Source: Streptomyces sp. SLBN-31 (GTDB taxonomy: Bacteria; Actinomycetota; Actinomycetes; Streptomycetales; Streptomycetaceae). Taken from it: DNA of 64,000 nucleotides. The DNA lies in NCBI RefSeq assembly GCF_006715395.1, contig NZ_VFNC01000002.1, forward strand, positions 3,162,001 to 3,226,000, in the 5' to 3' direction. Each line of letters starts with the position of its first letter. The stretch's first letter is position 1. The notes under the pieces are model-generated. The model did not search any database and was not told where the DNA came from. It saw only the letters and a list, made by a program, of their open reading frames with translations. Both the position numbers and the translations under genes were made by a program. This document shows positions 19,556 to 30,912 of this stretch, one piece after another.

Positions 19556-20692
19556 TCAGCGACCGTTGAACGCGTCCTTCAGCCGCGAGAACAGCCCCTG
19601 CTGCCCCGGTTGGAACTGCCCCTGCGGGCGCTCCTCGCCGCGCAGCTTGGCCAGCTCGCGCAGCAGCCGCTCCTGCTCGGGGTCGAGCTTGTTCGGGGTC
19701 TGGACCTCGACGTGGACGACGAGGTCGCCCCGGCCGCCGCCGCGCAGATGCGTGACGCCCCGGCCGTGCAGCGGGATCGACTGGCCGGACTGGGTGCCGG
19801 GCCGGATGTCGACCTCCTCCATGCCGTCCAGCGTCTCCAGCGGCACCTTGGTGCCGAGGGACGCCGCCGTCATCGGGATCGTCACCGTGCAGTGCAGATC
19901 GTCGCCGCGCCGTTGGAAGGTGGAGTGCGGCAGCTCGTGGATCTCGACGTACAGGTCACCGGCCGGGCCACCGCCCGGACCGACCTCGCCCTCGCCCGCG
20001 AGCTGGATGCGGGTGCCGTTGTCCACGCCGGCGGGGATCTTGACCGTCAGCGTGCGACGCGAGCGGATGCGGCCGTCGCCGGCGCACTCCGGGCACGGCG
20101 TCGGCACGACCGTGCCGAAGCCCTGGCACTGCGGGCAGGGCCGGGAGGTCATGACCTGGCCCAGGAAGGACCGGGTCACCTGCGAGACCTCACCGCGGCC
20201 GCGGCACATGTCGCACGTCTGCGCGGAGGTGCCGGGGGCCGCCCCCTCGCCGTTGCAGGTGTTGCAGACGATGGCCGTGTCGACCTGGATGTCCTTGGTC
20301 GTGCCGAAGGCCGCCTCGTCCAGCTCGATCTCCAGCCGGATCATCGCGTCCTGGCCGCGCCGGGTGCGCGAGCGAGGACCGCGCTGGGACGCCGTACCGA
20401 AGAAGGCGTCCATGATGTCCGAGAAGTTCCCGAAGCCGCCGGCGCCGAAGCCGCCCGCGCCACCGCCGCCCGCCTGTGAGAGCGGGTCGCCGCCGAGGTC
20501 GTAGACCTGCTTCTTCTGCGGGTCCGACAGCACCTCGTAGGCGGCGTTGATCTCCTTGAACCGCTCCTGGGTCTTCGGATCGGGGTTGACGTCCGGGTGC
20601 AGCTCGCGTGCGAGCCGCCGGAAGGCCTTCTTGATCTCTTCCTGCGACGCGTCGCGGCGCACGCCGAGAACGGCGTAGTAGTCCGTGGCCAC
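19556..20692 (-). CDS. dnaJ: Chaperone protein DnaJ (DnaJ2 type)
   Basis: The 378-residue co-chaperone contains a J domain (residues 1-70 with the HPD motif in LHPDVNPD), a Gly/Phe-rich linker ([16 protein letters not shown]), four CxxCxGxG zinc repeats ([32 protein letters not shown]) and the C-terminal substrate domain. It stimulates DnaK ATPase. It is the hrcA-linked copy, with a GTG start immediately after the hrcA TAA, so translation is coupled and heat induction goes through HrcA/CIRCE. Confidence 0.97.
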   Translation of the reverse strand: MATDYYAVLGVRRDASQEEIKKAFRRLARELHPDVNPDPKTQERFKEINAAYEVLSDPQKKQVYDLGGDPLSQAGGGGAGGFGAGGFGNFSDIMDAFFGTASQRGPRSRTRRGQDAMIRLEIELDEAAFGTTKDIQVDTAIVCNTCNGEGAAPGTSAQTCDMCRGRGEVSQVTRSFLGQVMTSRPCPQCQGFGTVVPTPCPECAGDGRIRSRRTLTVKIPAGVDNGTRIQLAGEGEVGPGGGPAGDLYVEIHELPHSTFQRRGDDLHCTVTIPMTAASLGTKVPLETLDGMEEVDIRPGTQSGQSIPLHGRGVTHLRGGGRGDLVVHVEVQTPNKLDPEQERLLRELAKLRGEERPQGQFQPGQQGLFSRLKDAFNGR

Positions 20693-21709
20693 TTACGACT
20701 CCGCCAGGATCTGTCCGACGTACCGTGCCACTGCGCGTACCGCTCCCATCGTTCCCGGGTAATCCATGCGGGTCGGTCCGACCACGCCGAGCTTGGCGAC
20801 TGCCTCGCCGCCCGAACCGTAGCCGACCGAGACCACGGACGTGGAGTTGAGTCCCTCGTAGGCGTTCTCATGACCGATGCGTACGGTCATGCCCGAATCC
20901 CCGGCCTCGCCAAGCAACTTGAGGAGCACGACCTGCTCCTCCAGCGCCTCGAGCACGGGCCGGATGGTGAGGGGGAAGTCATGTCCGAAGCGGGTCAGAT
21001 TGGCGGTTCCGCCGATCATCAGCCGCTCCTCGTTCTCCTCGACGAGGGTTTCGAGGAGGGTGGAAAGCACTGTCGAGACGGTGCCCCGGTCCTCCACGTC
21101 GAAACCCTCGGGCAGGTCCTCGACCAGCCGCGGCACGTCCGTGAACCGGCGTCCCGCGACCCTGCTGTTCAGCCGCGCCCGCAGGTCCGCGAGCGAGGCC
21201 TCCCCGAAGGGCGCCGGGCAGTCGACCATCCGCTGCTCCACCCGCCCGGTGTCCGTGATCAGCACGAGCATCACGCGCGCGGGGGCGAGCGAGAGCAGCT
21301 CCACGTGCCGCACGGTCGAGCGGGTCAGCGACGGATACTGCACGACGGCGACCTGCCGCGTCAGCTGCGCGAGCAGCCGCACGGTGCGGGCCACCACGTC
21401 GTCCAGGTCGACGGCGCCGTCGAGGAAGTTCTGAATCGCGCGCCGCTCGGGCGCGGTCATCGGCTTGACGCCGGCGAGCTTGTCGACGAACAGGCGGTAG
21501 CCCTTGTCGGTCGGGATGCGCCCGGCGCTGGTGTGCGGCTGGGCGATGTACCCCTCGTCCTCCAGGGCCGCCATGTCGTTGCGGACCGTGGCCGGGGAAA
21601 CACCGAGGTTGTGCCGCTCGGTCAGGGCCTTGGACCCGACCGGCTCCTCCGTGCCGACATAGTCCTGGACGATGGCGCGCAGTACCTGGAGCCGTCGTTC
21701 ACTCAGCAT
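20693..21709 (-). CDS. hrcA: Heat-inducible repressor HrcA
   Basis: The 338-residue repressor has an N-terminal winged helix ([19 protein letters not shown]...[18 protein letters not shown]) and the HrcA dimerisation/GAF-like region ([48 protein letters not shown]). HrcA binds CIRCE and represses groE and dnaJ-type genes. The CIRCE copy 38 bp upstream shows autoregulation. The ATG at 21709 gives the normal family length and begins the HTH. Confidence 0.97.
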   Translation of the reverse strand: MLSERRLQVLRAIVQDYVGTEEPVGSKALTERHNLGVSPATVRNDMAALEDEGYIAQPHTSAGRIPTDKGYRLFVDKLAGVKPMTAPERRAIQNFLDGAVDLDDVVARTVRLLAQLTRQVAVVQYPSLTRSTVRHVELLSLAPARVMLVLITDTGRVEQRMVDCPAPFGEASLADLRARLNSRVAGRRFTDVPRLVEDLPEGFDVEDRGTVSTVLSTLLETLVEENEERLMIGGTANLTRFGHDFPLTIRPVLEALEEQVVLLKLLGEAGDSGMTVRIGHENAYEGLNSTSVVSVGYGSGGEAVAKLGVVGPTRMDYPGTMGAVRAVARYVGQILAES

Positions 21710-21746
21710 CGCGCACACCTCCAGATGTCGTCCCCTGTTGCCTGGC

Positions 21747-21773
21747 CTGGCACTCTGTCCGTCCGAGTGCCAG
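21747..21773. promoter_or_regulatory. CIRCE operator
   Basis: A perfect 9-bp inverted repeat with a 9-bp spacer, CTGGCACTC-N9-GAGTGCCAG, matching the CIRCE consensus TTAGCACTC-N9-GAGTGCTAA at the central positions of both arms. It is placed just upstream of hrcA. A further CAGCACTC half-site overlaps its right end. Confidence 0.95.
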
Positions 21774-21859
21774 CACTCCCCGGCCCAGTGTACGGCGGTC
21801 GGGTACCACCAGGGCAAGGTCGGTCCCGCCCCACCGGCTCCTGCGGCTAGCGTCGCCGT

Positions 21860-22591
21860 ATGACGGTGACTTGGGAAGAGCTCGGGTGGGAGCGGCTGGC
21901 GGCCGGGGTCGGGCGGTGCCGGCTGCCCGGCTGGGACTGCACGGCGGGGCTGGTCGTCGGGGACGGCGCGGCCCTGGTGATCGACGCGGGGTCGAGCCTC
22001 GCGCAGGGCGCGCTGCTGCGTTCGCAGGCCGTGGAACTGGCCGGTCAGCGTGTGACCCATCTCGCGCTGACCCACCCGCATTTCGACCATGTTCTCGGTG
22101 CGGCGGCGTTCGCGGGCGCGGAGGTGTACGGCGCGGTGGGCATGGACGCGCTGCTCGGCGCCCGGCACGCGCGCGAGGCGCTGCGCGAGGACGCGGTGCG
22201 CAACGGGCTGGACGCGCGCGTGGCCGACGAGGCGGTGGACTCCCTGGCCCCGCCCCGGCATCACGTCTCCGGCGAGTGGACCCTGGACCTGGGCGGCGAC
22301 CGGCAGGTGCTGCTGGCGAACGTGGGGCCCGGCCACACAGCCCGCGACCTCGCCGTCCTGGTGCCCGGCTCCCCCGAGGTCGTCTTCTGCGGCGACCTGG
22401 TCGAGGAGTCCGGCGAGCCGCAGGCGGGTCCCGACGCCGTACCGTCCCACTGGCCCGCTGCCCTCGACCGCCTGCTCGACCTGGGAGGCGAGGACGCGTT
22501 GTACGTGCCCGGTCACGGAGCGGTGGTGGACGCGGGGTTCGTCCGGGCGCAGCGGGACGCGCTGGCAGCGCGTTTCGGCGTGTCGCGGTGA
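21860..22591 (+). CDS. Metallo-beta-lactamase-fold hydrolase
   Basis: A 243-residue protein with the zinc motif HPHFDH at residues 72-77, [13 protein letters not shown] with the third His, FCGDLVE and VPGHG near the C-terminus, all in the standard order. This puts it in the glyoxalase II/beta-lactamase superfamily, but no subfamily signature identifies a substrate. It is transcribed away from hrcA with about 85 bp between the CIRCE element and its start, and is followed after 31 bp by the DUF3097 gene. Confidence 0.85.
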   Translation: MTVTWEELGWERLAAGVGRCRLPGWDCTAGLVVGDGAALVIDAGSSLAQGALLRSQAVELAGQRVTHLALTHPHFDHVLGAAAFAGAEVYGAVGMDALLGARHAREALREDAVRNGLDARVADEAVDSLAPPRHHVSGEWTLDLGGDRQVLLANVGPGHTARDLAVLVPGSPEVVFCGDLVEESGEPQAGPDAVPSHWPAALDRLLDLGGEDALYVPGHGAVVDAGFVRAQRDALAARFGVSR

Positions 22592-22622
22592 TCGTCGGGA
22601 CGCTTCTCCTATCGTCGTTCGA

Positions 22623-23432
22623 ATGCGCCAGTACTCTCCGGACCTGACCCCGCCGTGGAAGAAGCCCAAGCCCGTCGCCGAGGTCCCGGCGGAGCCCGGT
22701 CTGGTGGTCGAGGAGGCGGGGACCGGTTTCTGCGGCGCGGTGATCCGCTGCGAGGCGGGCACGGTGACCCTGGAGGACCGCTTCGGCAAGCACCGGGTGT
22801 TCCCGATGGAGCCGCGCGGGTTCCTGCTGGAGGGCCGCGTGGTGACGCTCGTCCGTCCGGCGGGCGGCGCTCCGGTACGGCCCACGCGGACGGCGTCCGG
22901 CTCGGTCGCCGTCCCCGGCGCACGCGCGCGCGTGGCCCGCGCCGGGCGGATCTACGTCGAGGGCCGGCACGACGCCGAGCTGGTGGAGAAGGTCTGGGGC
23001 GACGACCTGCGGATCGAGGGCGTCGTCGTGGAGTACCTGGAGGGCGTGGACGACCTGCCGTCGATCGTGGCCGAGTTCGCGCCGGGACCGGACGCCCGGC
23101 TGGGCGTCCTGGTGGACCACCTGGTGCCGGGCACGAAGGAGTGGCGGATCGCCCAGCAGGTGAGCAGCGAGCACGCGCTGGTCGTCGGGCACCCCTACAT
23201 CGACATCTGGGAGGCGGTGAAGCCGTCGTCCCTGGGCATCGAGGCGTGGCCGCGCGTCCCGCACGGCCAGGACTGGAAGACGGGGGTGTGCCGGGCGCTG
23301 GGCTGGCCGTCGGAGAACACGGGTGCCGTGTGGCAGGCGATCCTGAAGCGGGTGGGCTCCTACAAGGACCTGGAGCCGGAGCTGCTGGGCCGCGTGGAGG
23401 AACTGATCGACTTCGTCACCGCTCCGCAGTGA
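22623..23432 (+). CDS. DUF3097 family protein
   Basis: A 269-residue actinobacterial protein of the DUF3097 family. Typical features are the N-terminal [17 protein letters not shown], the Gly-rich [17 protein letters not shown] and [18 protein letters not shown], and a Toprim-like core [21 protein letters not shown] with acidic LEGVDDL and [13 protein letters not shown]. The Toprim-like pattern suggests a nucleic-acid or phosphoryl-transfer role, but the function is unknown. The ATG at 22623 is the conserved family start. Confidence 0.85.
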   Translation: MRQYSPDLTPPWKKPKPVAEVPAEPGLVVEEAGTGFCGAVIRCEAGTVTLEDRFGKHRVFPMEPRGFLLEGRVVTLVRPAGGAPVRPTRTASGSVAVPGARARVARAGRIYVEGRHDAELVEKVWGDDLRIEGVVVEYLEGVDDLPSIVAEFAPGPDARLGVLVDHLVPGTKEWRIAQQVSSEHALVVGHPYIDIWEAVKPSSLGIEAWPRVPHGQDWKTGVCRALGWPSENTGAVWQAILKRVGSYKDLEPELLGRVEELIDFVTAPQ

Positions 23433-23444
23433 CCCGGGCGGCGG

Positions 23445-24686
23445 TCAGTCGACCAGGTCCCTGACCACCGCGTCCGCCAGCAGCCGCCCCCGCAGGGTCA
23501 GCGCGGCCCGGCCCTCCTCGTACGTGCCCTGCCGCAGCAGTCCGTCGGTCAGGGCCCGGCGCGCCGCCGCGAGCCCTGCCGGCCTCAGCAGCTCCAGGGG
23601 CGCGCCGTCGCGCAGGCGCAGCTCCAGCAGGACGCGCTCCACCCGCCGGTCCTCCTCCGACAGCACCTCGCGGCCGGCCCCCGGGGACCTGCCCGCCGCC
23701 AGGGCCGCCGCGTAGGCGCCGGGGTGCTTCACGTTCCACCAGCGCACCCCGCCGACGTGCGAGTGCGCCCCGGGGCCCGCGCCCCACCAGTCGGCGCCGC
23801 GCCAGTACAGCTCGTTGTGCAGGCAGCGGGCGCCGTCAGCGGTCGCCCAGTTGGAGACCTCGTACCAGTCGAAGCCCGCGCCCGACAGGACGTCCTCGGC
23901 GATCAGGTACCGGTCCGCGTGGACGTCGTCGTCGGTCATCGGGATCTCGCCCCGCCGGATCCGGCGGGCCAGCTGCGTGCCCTCCTCGACGATCAGGGCG
24001 TACGCCGACACGTGGTCCGGGCCGGCGCCGATCGCCGCCTGGAGCGAGGCCCGCCAGTCGTCGTCCGACTCGCCCGGGGTGCCGTAGATCAGGTCCAGGT
24101 TGACGTGCTCGAAGCCCGCGGCCCTGGCCTCCGCGACGCACGCCTCGGGGCGGCCGGGTGTGTGGGTGCGGTCCAGGACCTTCAGCACGTGCTGCCGCGC
24201 GCTCTGCATGCCGAAGGAGATCCGGTTGAAGCCGCCCTCGCGGAGGGCGGCCAGGTAGGCGGGGCCGACCGACTCGGGGTTGGCCTCCGTGGTGACCTCG
24301 GCGTCCGCCGCCAGTCCGAACTCGTCGCGGATCGCGCCGAGCATCCGTACGAGGTCGTCCGCGGCCAGCAGCGTCGGGGTGCCGCCGCCGACGAAGACCG
24401 TGCGGACCTGCCGCGGGTCGTCGCCCAGGACCTTGCGGGCCAGGCGGATCTCGTCGATCAGGGTGTCCGCGTAGTTGTCGCGGGAGGCCAGGACACCGCC
24501 GGTGCCGCGCAGCTCGGTGGCGGTGTAGGTGTTGAAGTCGCAGTAGCCGCAGCGGGTCGCGCAGTACGGGACGTGCAGATAGAAGCCGAGGGGGCGGGTG
24601 GCGGCCCCGGCGAGTGCGGACGCGGGCAGTGCGCCGTCGGCGGGGACCGGCTCGCCGTCGGGGAGTGCGGAAGGCATGCCTTCCAT
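23445..24686 (-). CDS. hemW: Heme chaperone HemW (radical SAM)
   Basis: The 413-residue protein has the radical SAM cluster motif C42-x3-C46-x2-C49 (YCATRCGYCDF). The residue after the motif is Phe-containing rather than the fourth Cys of coproporphyrinogen dehydrogenase HemN, which marks it as HemW, a heme-binding chaperone rather than the HemN enzyme. FVGGGTPTLL, TTEANPESV and ISFGMQSA (SAM binding) follow, with a C-terminal HemN_C domain. The second Met (MPSALPDG, 24677) is an equally possible start. Confidence 0.93.
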   Translation of the reverse strand: MEGMPSALPDGEPVPADGALPASALAGAATRPLGFYLHVPYCATRCGYCDFNTYTATELRGTGGVLASRDNYADTLIDEIRLARKVLGDDPRQVRTVFVGGGTPTLLAADDLVRMLGAIRDEFGLAADAEVTTEANPESVGPAYLAALREGGFNRISFGMQSARQHVLKVLDRTHTPGRPEACVAEARAAGFEHVNLDLIYGTPGESDDDWRASLQAAIGAGPDHVSAYALIVEEGTQLARRIRRGEIPMTDDDVHADRYLIAEDVLSGAGFDWYEVSNWATADGARCLHNELYWRGADWWGAGPGAHSHVGGVRWWNVKHPGAYAAALAAGRSPGAGREVLSEEDRRVERVLLELRLRDGAPLELLRPAGLAAARRALTDGLLRQGTYEEGRAALTLRGRLLADAVVRDLVD

Positions 24687-24708
24687 TGTCCCGTACCGCC
24701 GCGGCTGC

Positions 24709-26625
24709 TCACTCCGCCTGCAGCACCAGCAGCGCCAGGTCGTCCTCGGGCGGCCGTCCGCCGAACTCGTGCACCAGGCGTCTGATGCGCTCCGCGATCA
24801 GCTGGGCGCTCAGGCCCGCGCAGCCGGCCAGGGCGGAGGCGAGGCCGTCGGCGTCGTCGAACTGGGCGGAGCCGGAGCGGCGCTCGGTGACGCCGTCGGT
24901 GACGCACAGGAGGCTGTCGCCGGGGCGCAGCGCGAAGCTCTCGCTGCTGTACGTCTCGTCCTCGACGACGCCGAGGAGGGTCTGCGGCCGGGCGGCCGTA
25001 CGGACGTCCCCGTCGGCTCCGAGCAGCAGCGGCAGCGGGTGGCCGGCGGAGGCGAGGGTGCAGCGGACGCCGCCGTCGAAGGGCGTCAGCTCGCCGTAGA
25101 GGAGGGACAGGAAGCGGGTCTGCGGGCCGTCGGCGGGGCCGACCGGCTGGACCAGGGCACGGGCCGCCGCGTCCGCGGCCTCGGTCGCGTCGTCGAGGAG
25201 GAGCCGGTTGAGGCGGTCGAGGACGCCGGCGACGCCGTATCCCTCGCGGGCCAGCAGCCGCAGCCAGGGGCGGGCGAGGCCGATGACGACGGCGGCCTCC
25301 GGCCCCTTGCCCTGGACGTCCCCGACGGCGAAGGCCCAGCGGCCGTCGCCGGCCGGGAAGAGGTCGTAGAAGTCGCCGCTGGGGCCGCCCTTGTCGCACG
25401 GCTCGTAGACGAGGGCGCTGCGCACGCCGGGGATCTCGGCGACGGCGGCGGGCAGCAGGCCGCGCTGCAGGACCTTGCTGATGGTGGCCTGGCGGGCGTA
25501 CTGGCGGGCCGCGCCGATGGCCAGCGCCACGCGGCGGCTCAGGTCCTCGACGAGCCCGGTGACCTCGTCGGGGAAGCGCAGCAGTCCGGCGCGGCCGATG
25601 ACCAGGGTGCCGAGCGGGCGGCCGCCGGCGATCAGGCGGTAGGCGAGCGCCGCGCCGTGGGCGTCGCGCGGGTCGAGCGCCCCGGCCGGCCAGGGGTGGG
25701 CGACGGGCCCCGACTGCAGGGCTCCGGGCGGGAGCGGCGGGTCCTTCTCCAGGACCCGGCGCAGCTCCTCGATGCGGTTCTCGCTGCCGTGCCAGACCCG
25801 GGCCAGCCGCGGCCCGGTGCCGGCGCCTCCGTGCGGCGGCGGACCGGGGTCGAGCGTCTCCCAGCGGCCCATCACCTCGTCCTCCAGCCATACGGCGCAC
25901 CAGTCGGCGAGCCGCGGCACGATCAGCTGGCCGGTGAGGGCGGCGACCAGGTTCTCGTCGAGCTGCCCGGCGAGCAGGTCGGAGGCCTCGGCGAGGAAGG
26001 ACAGGGCGCCCCGGTTGAGCCAGTCCGAGTCGCGGTCGGCCTGCTGCGGCTCGGGGGCGAGGAATTCTGTGACGTCGAGGCCGTACTCCACCGCGCCGCC
26101 CGCGCCCTCGTCGGCGCTCGCGCCCTCCTCGGCCGGCAGCCGCGCCCACACGGTCTTGGCGCCCCTGCTGTAGGTGACGCCCCAGGACTCGGCGAGCTCG
26201 GCGACCAGGCGCAGTCCGCGGCCGTACTCGTGCGACCCGAGCGAGGGTTCGGTGTCCGTGCCGCGGGGCGGCCGGGAGGGGTGCTGGTCGCGGACCTCGA
26301 CGAGGAGGGTGCCGGCCGTCTCCTCCAGCCGGCAGATCACGTGGACGTCGGTGCCGGCGTGCACGACGGCGTTGGTGACGAGCTCGCTGACGACGAGCAG
26401 CGCGTCCTCGGCGAGCCGGCCGGCGAGGCGGTCGGCGCCGGGCAGTTCGGCCTCCGTCCACTGGGCGAAGGCGGCGCGCAGGAGCGCGCGGGCGGATGCG
26501 GGCGCGACCGAGCTCCCGGGCAGGGTGGCGTGCGCCCGCGCGCCCGCGTGTTCGCGCGCCTCCTCGTGCGCGGGCACGTCGAGGGCACGGGCAGCGGTCT
26601 TCCGTTGGATCGGAACGGCCCCCAT
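24709..26625 (-). CDS. RsbW-like ATPase / GAF / PP2C phosphatase fusion (OsaC-like)
   Basis: The 638-residue cytoplasmic protein joins three modules. Residues 40-160 form an anti-sigma-type HATPase ([20 protein letters not shown]-box, [13 protein letters not shown]2). Residues about 185-390 are a GAF-like sensor. Residues about 400-638 are a SpoIIE/RsbU PP2C phosphatase with metal-binding [33 protein letters not shown] and [10 protein letters not shown]. This is the architecture of OsaC, which modulates sigma-B in S. coelicolor. It is divergent from the hybrid kinase with a 102-bp gap. GGGGAG 6 bp before the ATG supports the start. Confidence 0.85.
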   Translation of the reverse strand: MGAVPIQRKTAARALDVPAHEEAREHAGARAHATLPGSSVAPASARALLRAAFAQWTEAELPGADRLAGRLAEDALLVVSELVTNAVVHAGTDVHVICRLEETAGTLLVEVRDQHPSRPPRGTDTEPSLGSHEYGRGLRLVAELAESWGVTYSRGAKTVWARLPAEEGASADEGAGGAVEYGLDVTEFLAPEPQQADRDSDWLNRGALSFLAEASDLLAGQLDENLVAALTGQLIVPRLADWCAVWLEDEVMGRWETLDPGPPPHGGAGTGPRLARVWHGSENRIEELRRVLEKDPPLPPGALQSGPVAHPWPAGALDPRDAHGAALAYRLIAGGRPLGTLVIGRAGLLRFPDEVTGLVEDLSRRVALAIGAARQYARQATISKVLQRGLLPAAVAEIPGVRSALVYEPCDKGGPSGDFYDLFPAGDGRWAFAVGDVQGKGPEAAVVIGLARPWLRLLAREGYGVAGVLDRLNRLLLDDATEAADAAARALVQPVGPADGPQTRFLSLLYGELTPFDGGVRCTLASAGHPLPLLLGADGDVRTAARPQTLLGVVEDETYSSESFALRPGDSLLCVTDGVTERRSGSAQFDDADGLASALAGCAGLSAQLIAERIRRLVHEFGGRPPEDDLALLVLQAE

Positions 26626-26727
26626 GTCCAGCTCCCCGAGCAGTTCGGACGAATACGCCTCGGTCGATGCGGACAGAGTGACAGACTGACCACGCCCATA
26701 AGCGCCGAGTTACCGAAGTGGGCCGCC

Positions 26728-29700
26728 ATGAGTGAGAACAGTGCTATGCGTACGCTCGAAGACGGACAGAAACCGGAACAAGTCCGAGCATCGGAGCTGC
26801 GCCCGCTGCTCGCGGCGATGACGGCGGCCCGGGACGGCGACTTCACGAAAGTGCCCGAGACGGGGCACGGCATGGTGGCCGAACTGACCGCCGTCTTCAA
26901 CCAGATCGCCGACCGGAACATGCACTTCAACCGGGAGGTGCAGCGGGTCAAGCGGGAGCTGGTGCGGCACGGGCGGCTCGACGAGCGGCTGTCGGCGAGC
27001 CCGGGACAGGGTGCCTGGGCCGCCCGGGTCACCGACGTCAACCAGCTGCTGGACGCCCTGGTGGCCCCGGCGGCGAACGCGACCCGGGTGCTGGACGCGG
27101 TGGCCGGGGGAGATCTGACGCAGCGGGTCGACCTGCACGACGGCAACCGCCAGCTCAGGGGTGACCTGCGGCGGCTGGGCCGGGCCGTGAACAAGATGGT
27201 CGACCAGCTGTCGCTGTTCACCGGCGAGGTGACCCGGGTCGCGCGCGAGGTGGGCACCGAAGGGCGGCTCGGCGGGCGGGCCAAGGTACAGGGTCTGTCC
27301 GGGAGTTGGCGGGACGTGACCGAGGCGGTCAACACGATGGCGGCCCGGCTGACCGCTCAGGTGCGGGACATCGCCCTGGTGACGACGGCGGTGGCGCGCG
27401 GCGACCTGACCCGTACGGTGACGGTCGAGGCGACCGGCGAGCTGCTGGAACTGAAGCTCACCGTGAACACGATGGTGGACCAGCTCTCCGCGTTCGCCGA
27501 CGAGGTCACCCGCGTCGCCCGCGAAGTGGGCACGGAGGGCCAGCTGGGCGGCCGGGCCCAGGTGCGCGGGGTATCCGGGGTCTGGAAGGACCTCACCGAC
27601 AACGTCAACTTCATGGCGTCGAACCTCACTTCGCAGGTCCGCAACATCGCCCAGGTGACGACCGCCGTGGCCAACGGCGACCTGTCGCAGAAGATCACCG
27701 TGGACGCGAAGGGCGAGATCCTGGAGCTGAAGTCGACGATCAACACCATGGTCGACCAGCTCTCCGCCTTCGCCGACGAGGTCACCCGCGTCGCCCGCGA
27801 GGTCGGCACCGAGGGCAACCTCGGCGGCCGTGCGCAGGTGCGGGGCGTCTCGGGCGTCTGGAAGGACCTCACCGACAACGTCAACTTCATGGCGGACAAT
27901 CTGACTTCGCAGGTGCGCAACATCGCCCTGGTGTCGACGGCCGTCGCGCAGGGCGACCTCGGCAAGAAGATCACGGTGGAGGCGAAGGGCGAGATCCTGG
28001 AGCTGAAGTCGACGATCAACACGATGGTGGACCAGCTCTCCGCCTTCGCCGACGAGGTCACCCGCGTCGCCCGCGAGGTCGGCACCGAGGGCAACCTCGG
28101 CGGCCAGGCGCAGGTGCGGGGCGTCTCGGGCGTCTGGAAGGACCTCACCGACAACGTCAACTTCATGGCGCTGAACCTGACTTCGCAGGTCCGCAACATC
28201 GCCCAGGTGACGACCGCCGTCGCCAACGGCGACCTGTCGAAGAAGATCACCGTCGACGCGCGCGGAGAGATCCTGGAGCTGAAGGACACCGTCAACACGA
28301 TGGTGGAGCAGCTGCGCGCCTTCGCCGACGAGGTGACCCGTGTGGCCCGCGAGGTCGGCACGGACGGCCGGCTGGGCGGGCGCGCCCAGGTGCTGGGGGT
28401 GTCCGGCGTCTGGCGGGATCTGACCGACAACGTCAACTACATGGCGGACAACCTGACTTCGCAGGTGCGCAACATCGCCCAGGTGACGACCGCGGTGGCC
28501 AACGGCGACCTGTCGAAGAAGATCGACGTGGACGCGCGCGGAGAGATCCTGGAGCTGAAGACCGCCATCAACACCATGGTCGACACGCTCTCCTCCTTCT
28601 CCTCGGAGGTCACCCGCGTCGCCCGCGAGGTCGGCTCGGAGGGCCAACTCGGCGGCCAGGCACGGGTGGAGGGCGTGTACGGCACCTGGAAGCGCCTGAC
28701 GACCAACGTGAACGAACTGGCGTCGAACCTGACCACCCAGGTCCGCGCGATCGCCGAGGTGGCCTCCGCGGTGGCCCAGGGCGACATGTCCCGCTCGATC
28801 ACCGTGGAGACCCAGGGCGAGGTCGCCGAGCTCAAGGACAACATCAACCTGATGGTGGCCAACCTCCGCGAGACGACCCGCGCCAAGGACTGGCTGGAGT
28901 CCAACCTGGCCCGCCTCGCGGCCCTGATGCAGGGCCACCGGGACCTGATGGAGGTCGCCGACCTGATCCTGCGGGAGCTGACGCCGCTGGTGAACGCCCA
29001 GTACGGGGCGTTCTTCCTGGCCGACCCGGACGAGGACGGAGCCTCGATCCGCACCACCGTCCCCGCGAAGGGGCTGGCGTTCATCGCGGGATACGGCTCG
29101 GCGCAGGGGGCGACCGTCGAGACCGGTGGCCTGCCGGTGCACGGCCTGGTCAGGCAGGCGGCCCGGGAGAAGAAGCGGATCCTGGTCGAGGAGGCCCCGC
29201 CGGACTACATCAAGATCAACAGCGGTCTCGGCGAGGCGGCCCCGACCAGCGTCGTGATCATCCCGATCCTCTTCGAGGACAAGCTCCTCGGCGTGATCGA
29301 ACTCGCCTCGTTCTCCCGCTTCTCCGACGTCCACCTGGCGTTCTTCGACCAGTTCGTGAACACCATCGGCGTCGCGATCAACACCATCATCGCCAACTCC
29401 CGCACCGAGTCCCTGCTCGGCCAGTCGCAGCGGCTGGCGATGCAGTTGCAGGAACGCTCCGACGAACTGCAGAAGCAGCAGGCCGAGTTGCAGCGCTCGA
29501 ACGCCGAACTGGAGGAGAAGGCGGCCCTACTGGCCACCAGCTCGCAGTACAAGTCGGAGTTCCTGGCGAACATGTCGCACGAGCTGCGGACGCCGCTGAA
29601 CTCCCTGCTGATCCTGGCCCGCCTGCTGTCGGACAACCCCGACGGTCATCTCTCGGACCAGGAGGTGCAGTTCGCGTCGACGATCCACCGCTCCGGCTCC

Positions 29701-30900
29701 GACCTGCTGCAACTGATCAACGACATCCTGGACCTGTCGAAGATCGAGGCCGGCCGGATGGACGTACGCCCGAAGAAGCTCCCGCTGATCAAGCTCCTCG
29801 ACTACGTGCACGCCACCTTCCGCCCGCTCACCCTGGACCGCGGGCTCGCCTTCGAGGTGGCGGTCGGCGAGGACGTGCCGCGCGAGATGTACTCGGACGA
29901 GCAGCGCCTGCAGCAGATCCTGCGCAACCTGCTCTCCAACGCGATCAAGTTCACCGCGAACGGCCGGGTGGAGCTGCGGGTCAACAGGGTGCAGGACCCC
30001 GAGCACCGAGGGGGGTCCCCCCGCTCGAGCGAAGCCGAGAGTGGGGGAGTCCAGGGCAGCGACCAGGTGATCGCCTTCGCCGTCTCCGACACCGGTATCG
30101 GCATCGCACCGGAGAAACTCCCGGTGATCTTCGAGGCGTTCCAGCAGGCCGACGGCACCACCAACCGCAAGTACGGCGGCACCGGCCTCGGCCTGTCCAT
30201 CAGCCGGGAGATCGCGGGCCTGCTGGGCGGCCGCATCGTCGCCGAGAGCGAACCGGGCAAGGGCTCCACCTTCACGCTCTACGTCCCCGTCGTCAGCCCG
30301 GGCCACCCGGCCACCGGACCGGTCGCCGAGGACCGCCCGCTGCCGGTGCCCGAGCAGCTGTCGGCCGAGCCGTACACGGCCACGCACGACGTGGACGACT
30401 CCTGGCCGGCCCCCACCAAGCTGGAGGCCTGGAAGTCGGGCCGGGCCGGTCAGGTCCTGCCGGGACGGCGGGTGCTGATCGTCGACGACGACATCCGCAA
30501 CGTCTTCGCCCTCACCCATGTCCTCGGCCGCGTCGGCATGCCGGTGCTGTACGCAGAGAACGGCCGCGAGGGCATCGAGACCCTGGAACGCAACCCGGAC
30601 GTCGAACTCGTCCTGATGGACATCATGATGCCGGAGATGGACGGCTACGAGACGATCTCCGCCATCCGCCGCGCCCCGCGCTGGACCGGCCTGCCGATCG
30701 TCGCGCTCACCGCGAAGGCGATGCCCGGCGACCGCGAGAAGTCCATCGCGCGGGGCGCGAACGACTACGTACCCAAGCCGGTGGACGTCGACCAGTTGCT
30801 TACCGTCGTCTGCGGCCTGCTGGATCCGGAGGGCGCGGGGGCCGCGGAACAGACGGACGTCGAGGAGGCGGCGGCGACACCGACGCCCGAAACCGAATGA
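26728..30900 (+). CDS. Multi-HAMP hybrid histidine kinase (OsaA-like)
   Basis: A 1390-residue soluble kinase with no membrane segment. Residues about 118-720 are tandem HAMP units of 92 residues. A GAF domain (about 723-890) and a coiled coil (892-940) lead to HisKA with H951 in NMSHELRTP. HATPase_c follows with N-box N1071, DTGIGI at 1121 and GGTGLGLS near 1150, then a receiver domain with phosphoacceptor D1298 in [12 protein letters not shown]. Residues about 1092-1110 of the ATPase domain are encoded by a palindromic intergenic-type repeat. The layout matches OsaA, whose partner is the downstream response regulator. The ATG lacks a strong ribosome-binding site. Confidence 0.88.
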   Translation: MSENSAMRTLEDGQKPEQVRASELRPLLAAMTAARDGDFTKVPETGHGMVAELTAVFNQIADRNMHFNREVQRVKRELVRHGRLDERLSASPGQGAWAARVTDVNQLLDALVAPAANATRVLDAVAGGDLTQRVDLHDGNRQLRGDLRRLGRAVNKMVDQLSLFTGEVTRVAREVGTEGRLGGRAKVQGLSGSWRDVTEAVNTMAARLTAQVRDIALVTTAVARGDLTRTVTVEATGELLELKLTVNTMVDQLSAFADEVTRVAREVGTEGQLGGRAQVRGVSGVWKDLTDNVNFMASNLTSQVRNIAQVTTAVANGDLSQKITVDAKGEILELKSTINTMVDQLSAFADEVTRVAREVGTEGNLGGRAQVRGVSGVWKDLTDNVNFMADNLTSQVRNIALVSTAVAQGDLGKKITVEAKGEILELKSTINTMVDQLSAFADEVTRVAREVGTEGNLGGQAQVRGVSGVWKDLTDNVNFMALNLTSQVRNIAQVTTAVANGDLSKKITVDARGEILELKDTVNTMVEQLRAFADEVTRVAREVGTDGRLGGRAQVLGVSGVWRDLTDNVNYMADNLTSQVRNIAQVTTAVANGDLSKKIDVDARGEILELKTAINTMVDTLSSFSSEVTRVAREVGSEGQLGGQARVEGVYGTWKRLTTNVNELASNLTTQVRAIAEVASAVAQGDMSRSITVETQGEVAELKDNINLMVANLRETTRAKDWLESNLARLAALMQGHRDLMEVADLILRELTPLVNAQYGAFFLADPDEDGASIRTTVPAKGLAFIAGYGSAQGATVETGGLPVHGLVRQAAREKKRILVEEAPPDYIKINSGLGEAAPTSVVIIPILFEDKLLGVIELASFSRFSDVHLAFFDQFVNTIGVAINTIIANSRTESLLGQSQRLAMQLQERSDELQKQQAELQRSNAELEEKAALLATSSQYKSEFLANMSHELRTPLNSLLILARLLSDNPDGHLSDQEVQFASTIHRSGSDLLQLINDILDLSKIEAGRMDVRPKKLPLIKLLDYVHATFRPLTLDRGLAFEVAVGEDVPREMYSDEQRLQQILRNLLSNAIKFTANGRVELRVNRVQDPEHRGGSPRSSEAESGGVQGSDQVIAFAVSDTGIGIAPEKLPVIFEAFQQADGTTNRKYGGTGLGLSISREIAGLLGGRIVAESEPGKGSTFTLYVPVVSPGHPATGPVAEDRPLPVPEQLSAEPYTATHDVDDSWPAPTKLEAWKSGRAGQVLPGRRVLIVDDDIRNVFALTHVLGRVGMPVLYAENGREGIETLERNPDVELVLMDIMMPEMDGYETISAIRRAPRWTGLPIVALTAKAMPGDREKSIARGANDYVPKPVDVDQLLTVVCGLLDPEGAGAAEQTDVEEAAATPTPETE
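27082..28893 (+). repeat. 276-bp tandem HAMP-coding repeats
   Basis: Units recur at exactly 276-bp spacing, for example the CAGGT-CGC-A/G-ATCGCC block near 27358, 27634, 27910, 28186, 28462 and 28738. Each encodes 92 residues with [13 protein letters not shown] and [10 protein letters not shown] motifs. The three central copies are almost identical at the DNA level, so gain or loss of units by recombination is possible. Confidence 0.85.
30009..30052. repeat. Palindromic Streptomyces repeat inside the kinase gene
   Basis: Around CCCCCCGCTCGAGCGAAG the sequence matches, with a few changes, the intergenic element at 58221-58259 (CCCCCGCTCGAACGGAG). Both have a C-run, CGCTCGA, a CGAGAG block and a closing G-run (30017-30022 with 30043-30047). 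Here it is read through in frame as a Ser/Gly/Glu-rich insert of the HATPase domain. Confidence 0.8.
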
Positions 30901-30912
30901 GGCACAGTCACC

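Noticed and set aside
24598..26727. Extension of the hybrid kinase frame about 700 codons upstream
   Set aside because: The extension is antisense to the PP2C fusion gene, which has full motifs and a good ribosome-binding site. The kinase is assigned to start at 26728.
26710..29334. An 874-codon minus-strand open frame opposite the HAMP kinase
   Set aside because: It mirrors the repeat structure of the true gene and gives His/Asp/Leu-rich nonsense. The plus strand has complete kinase motifs.
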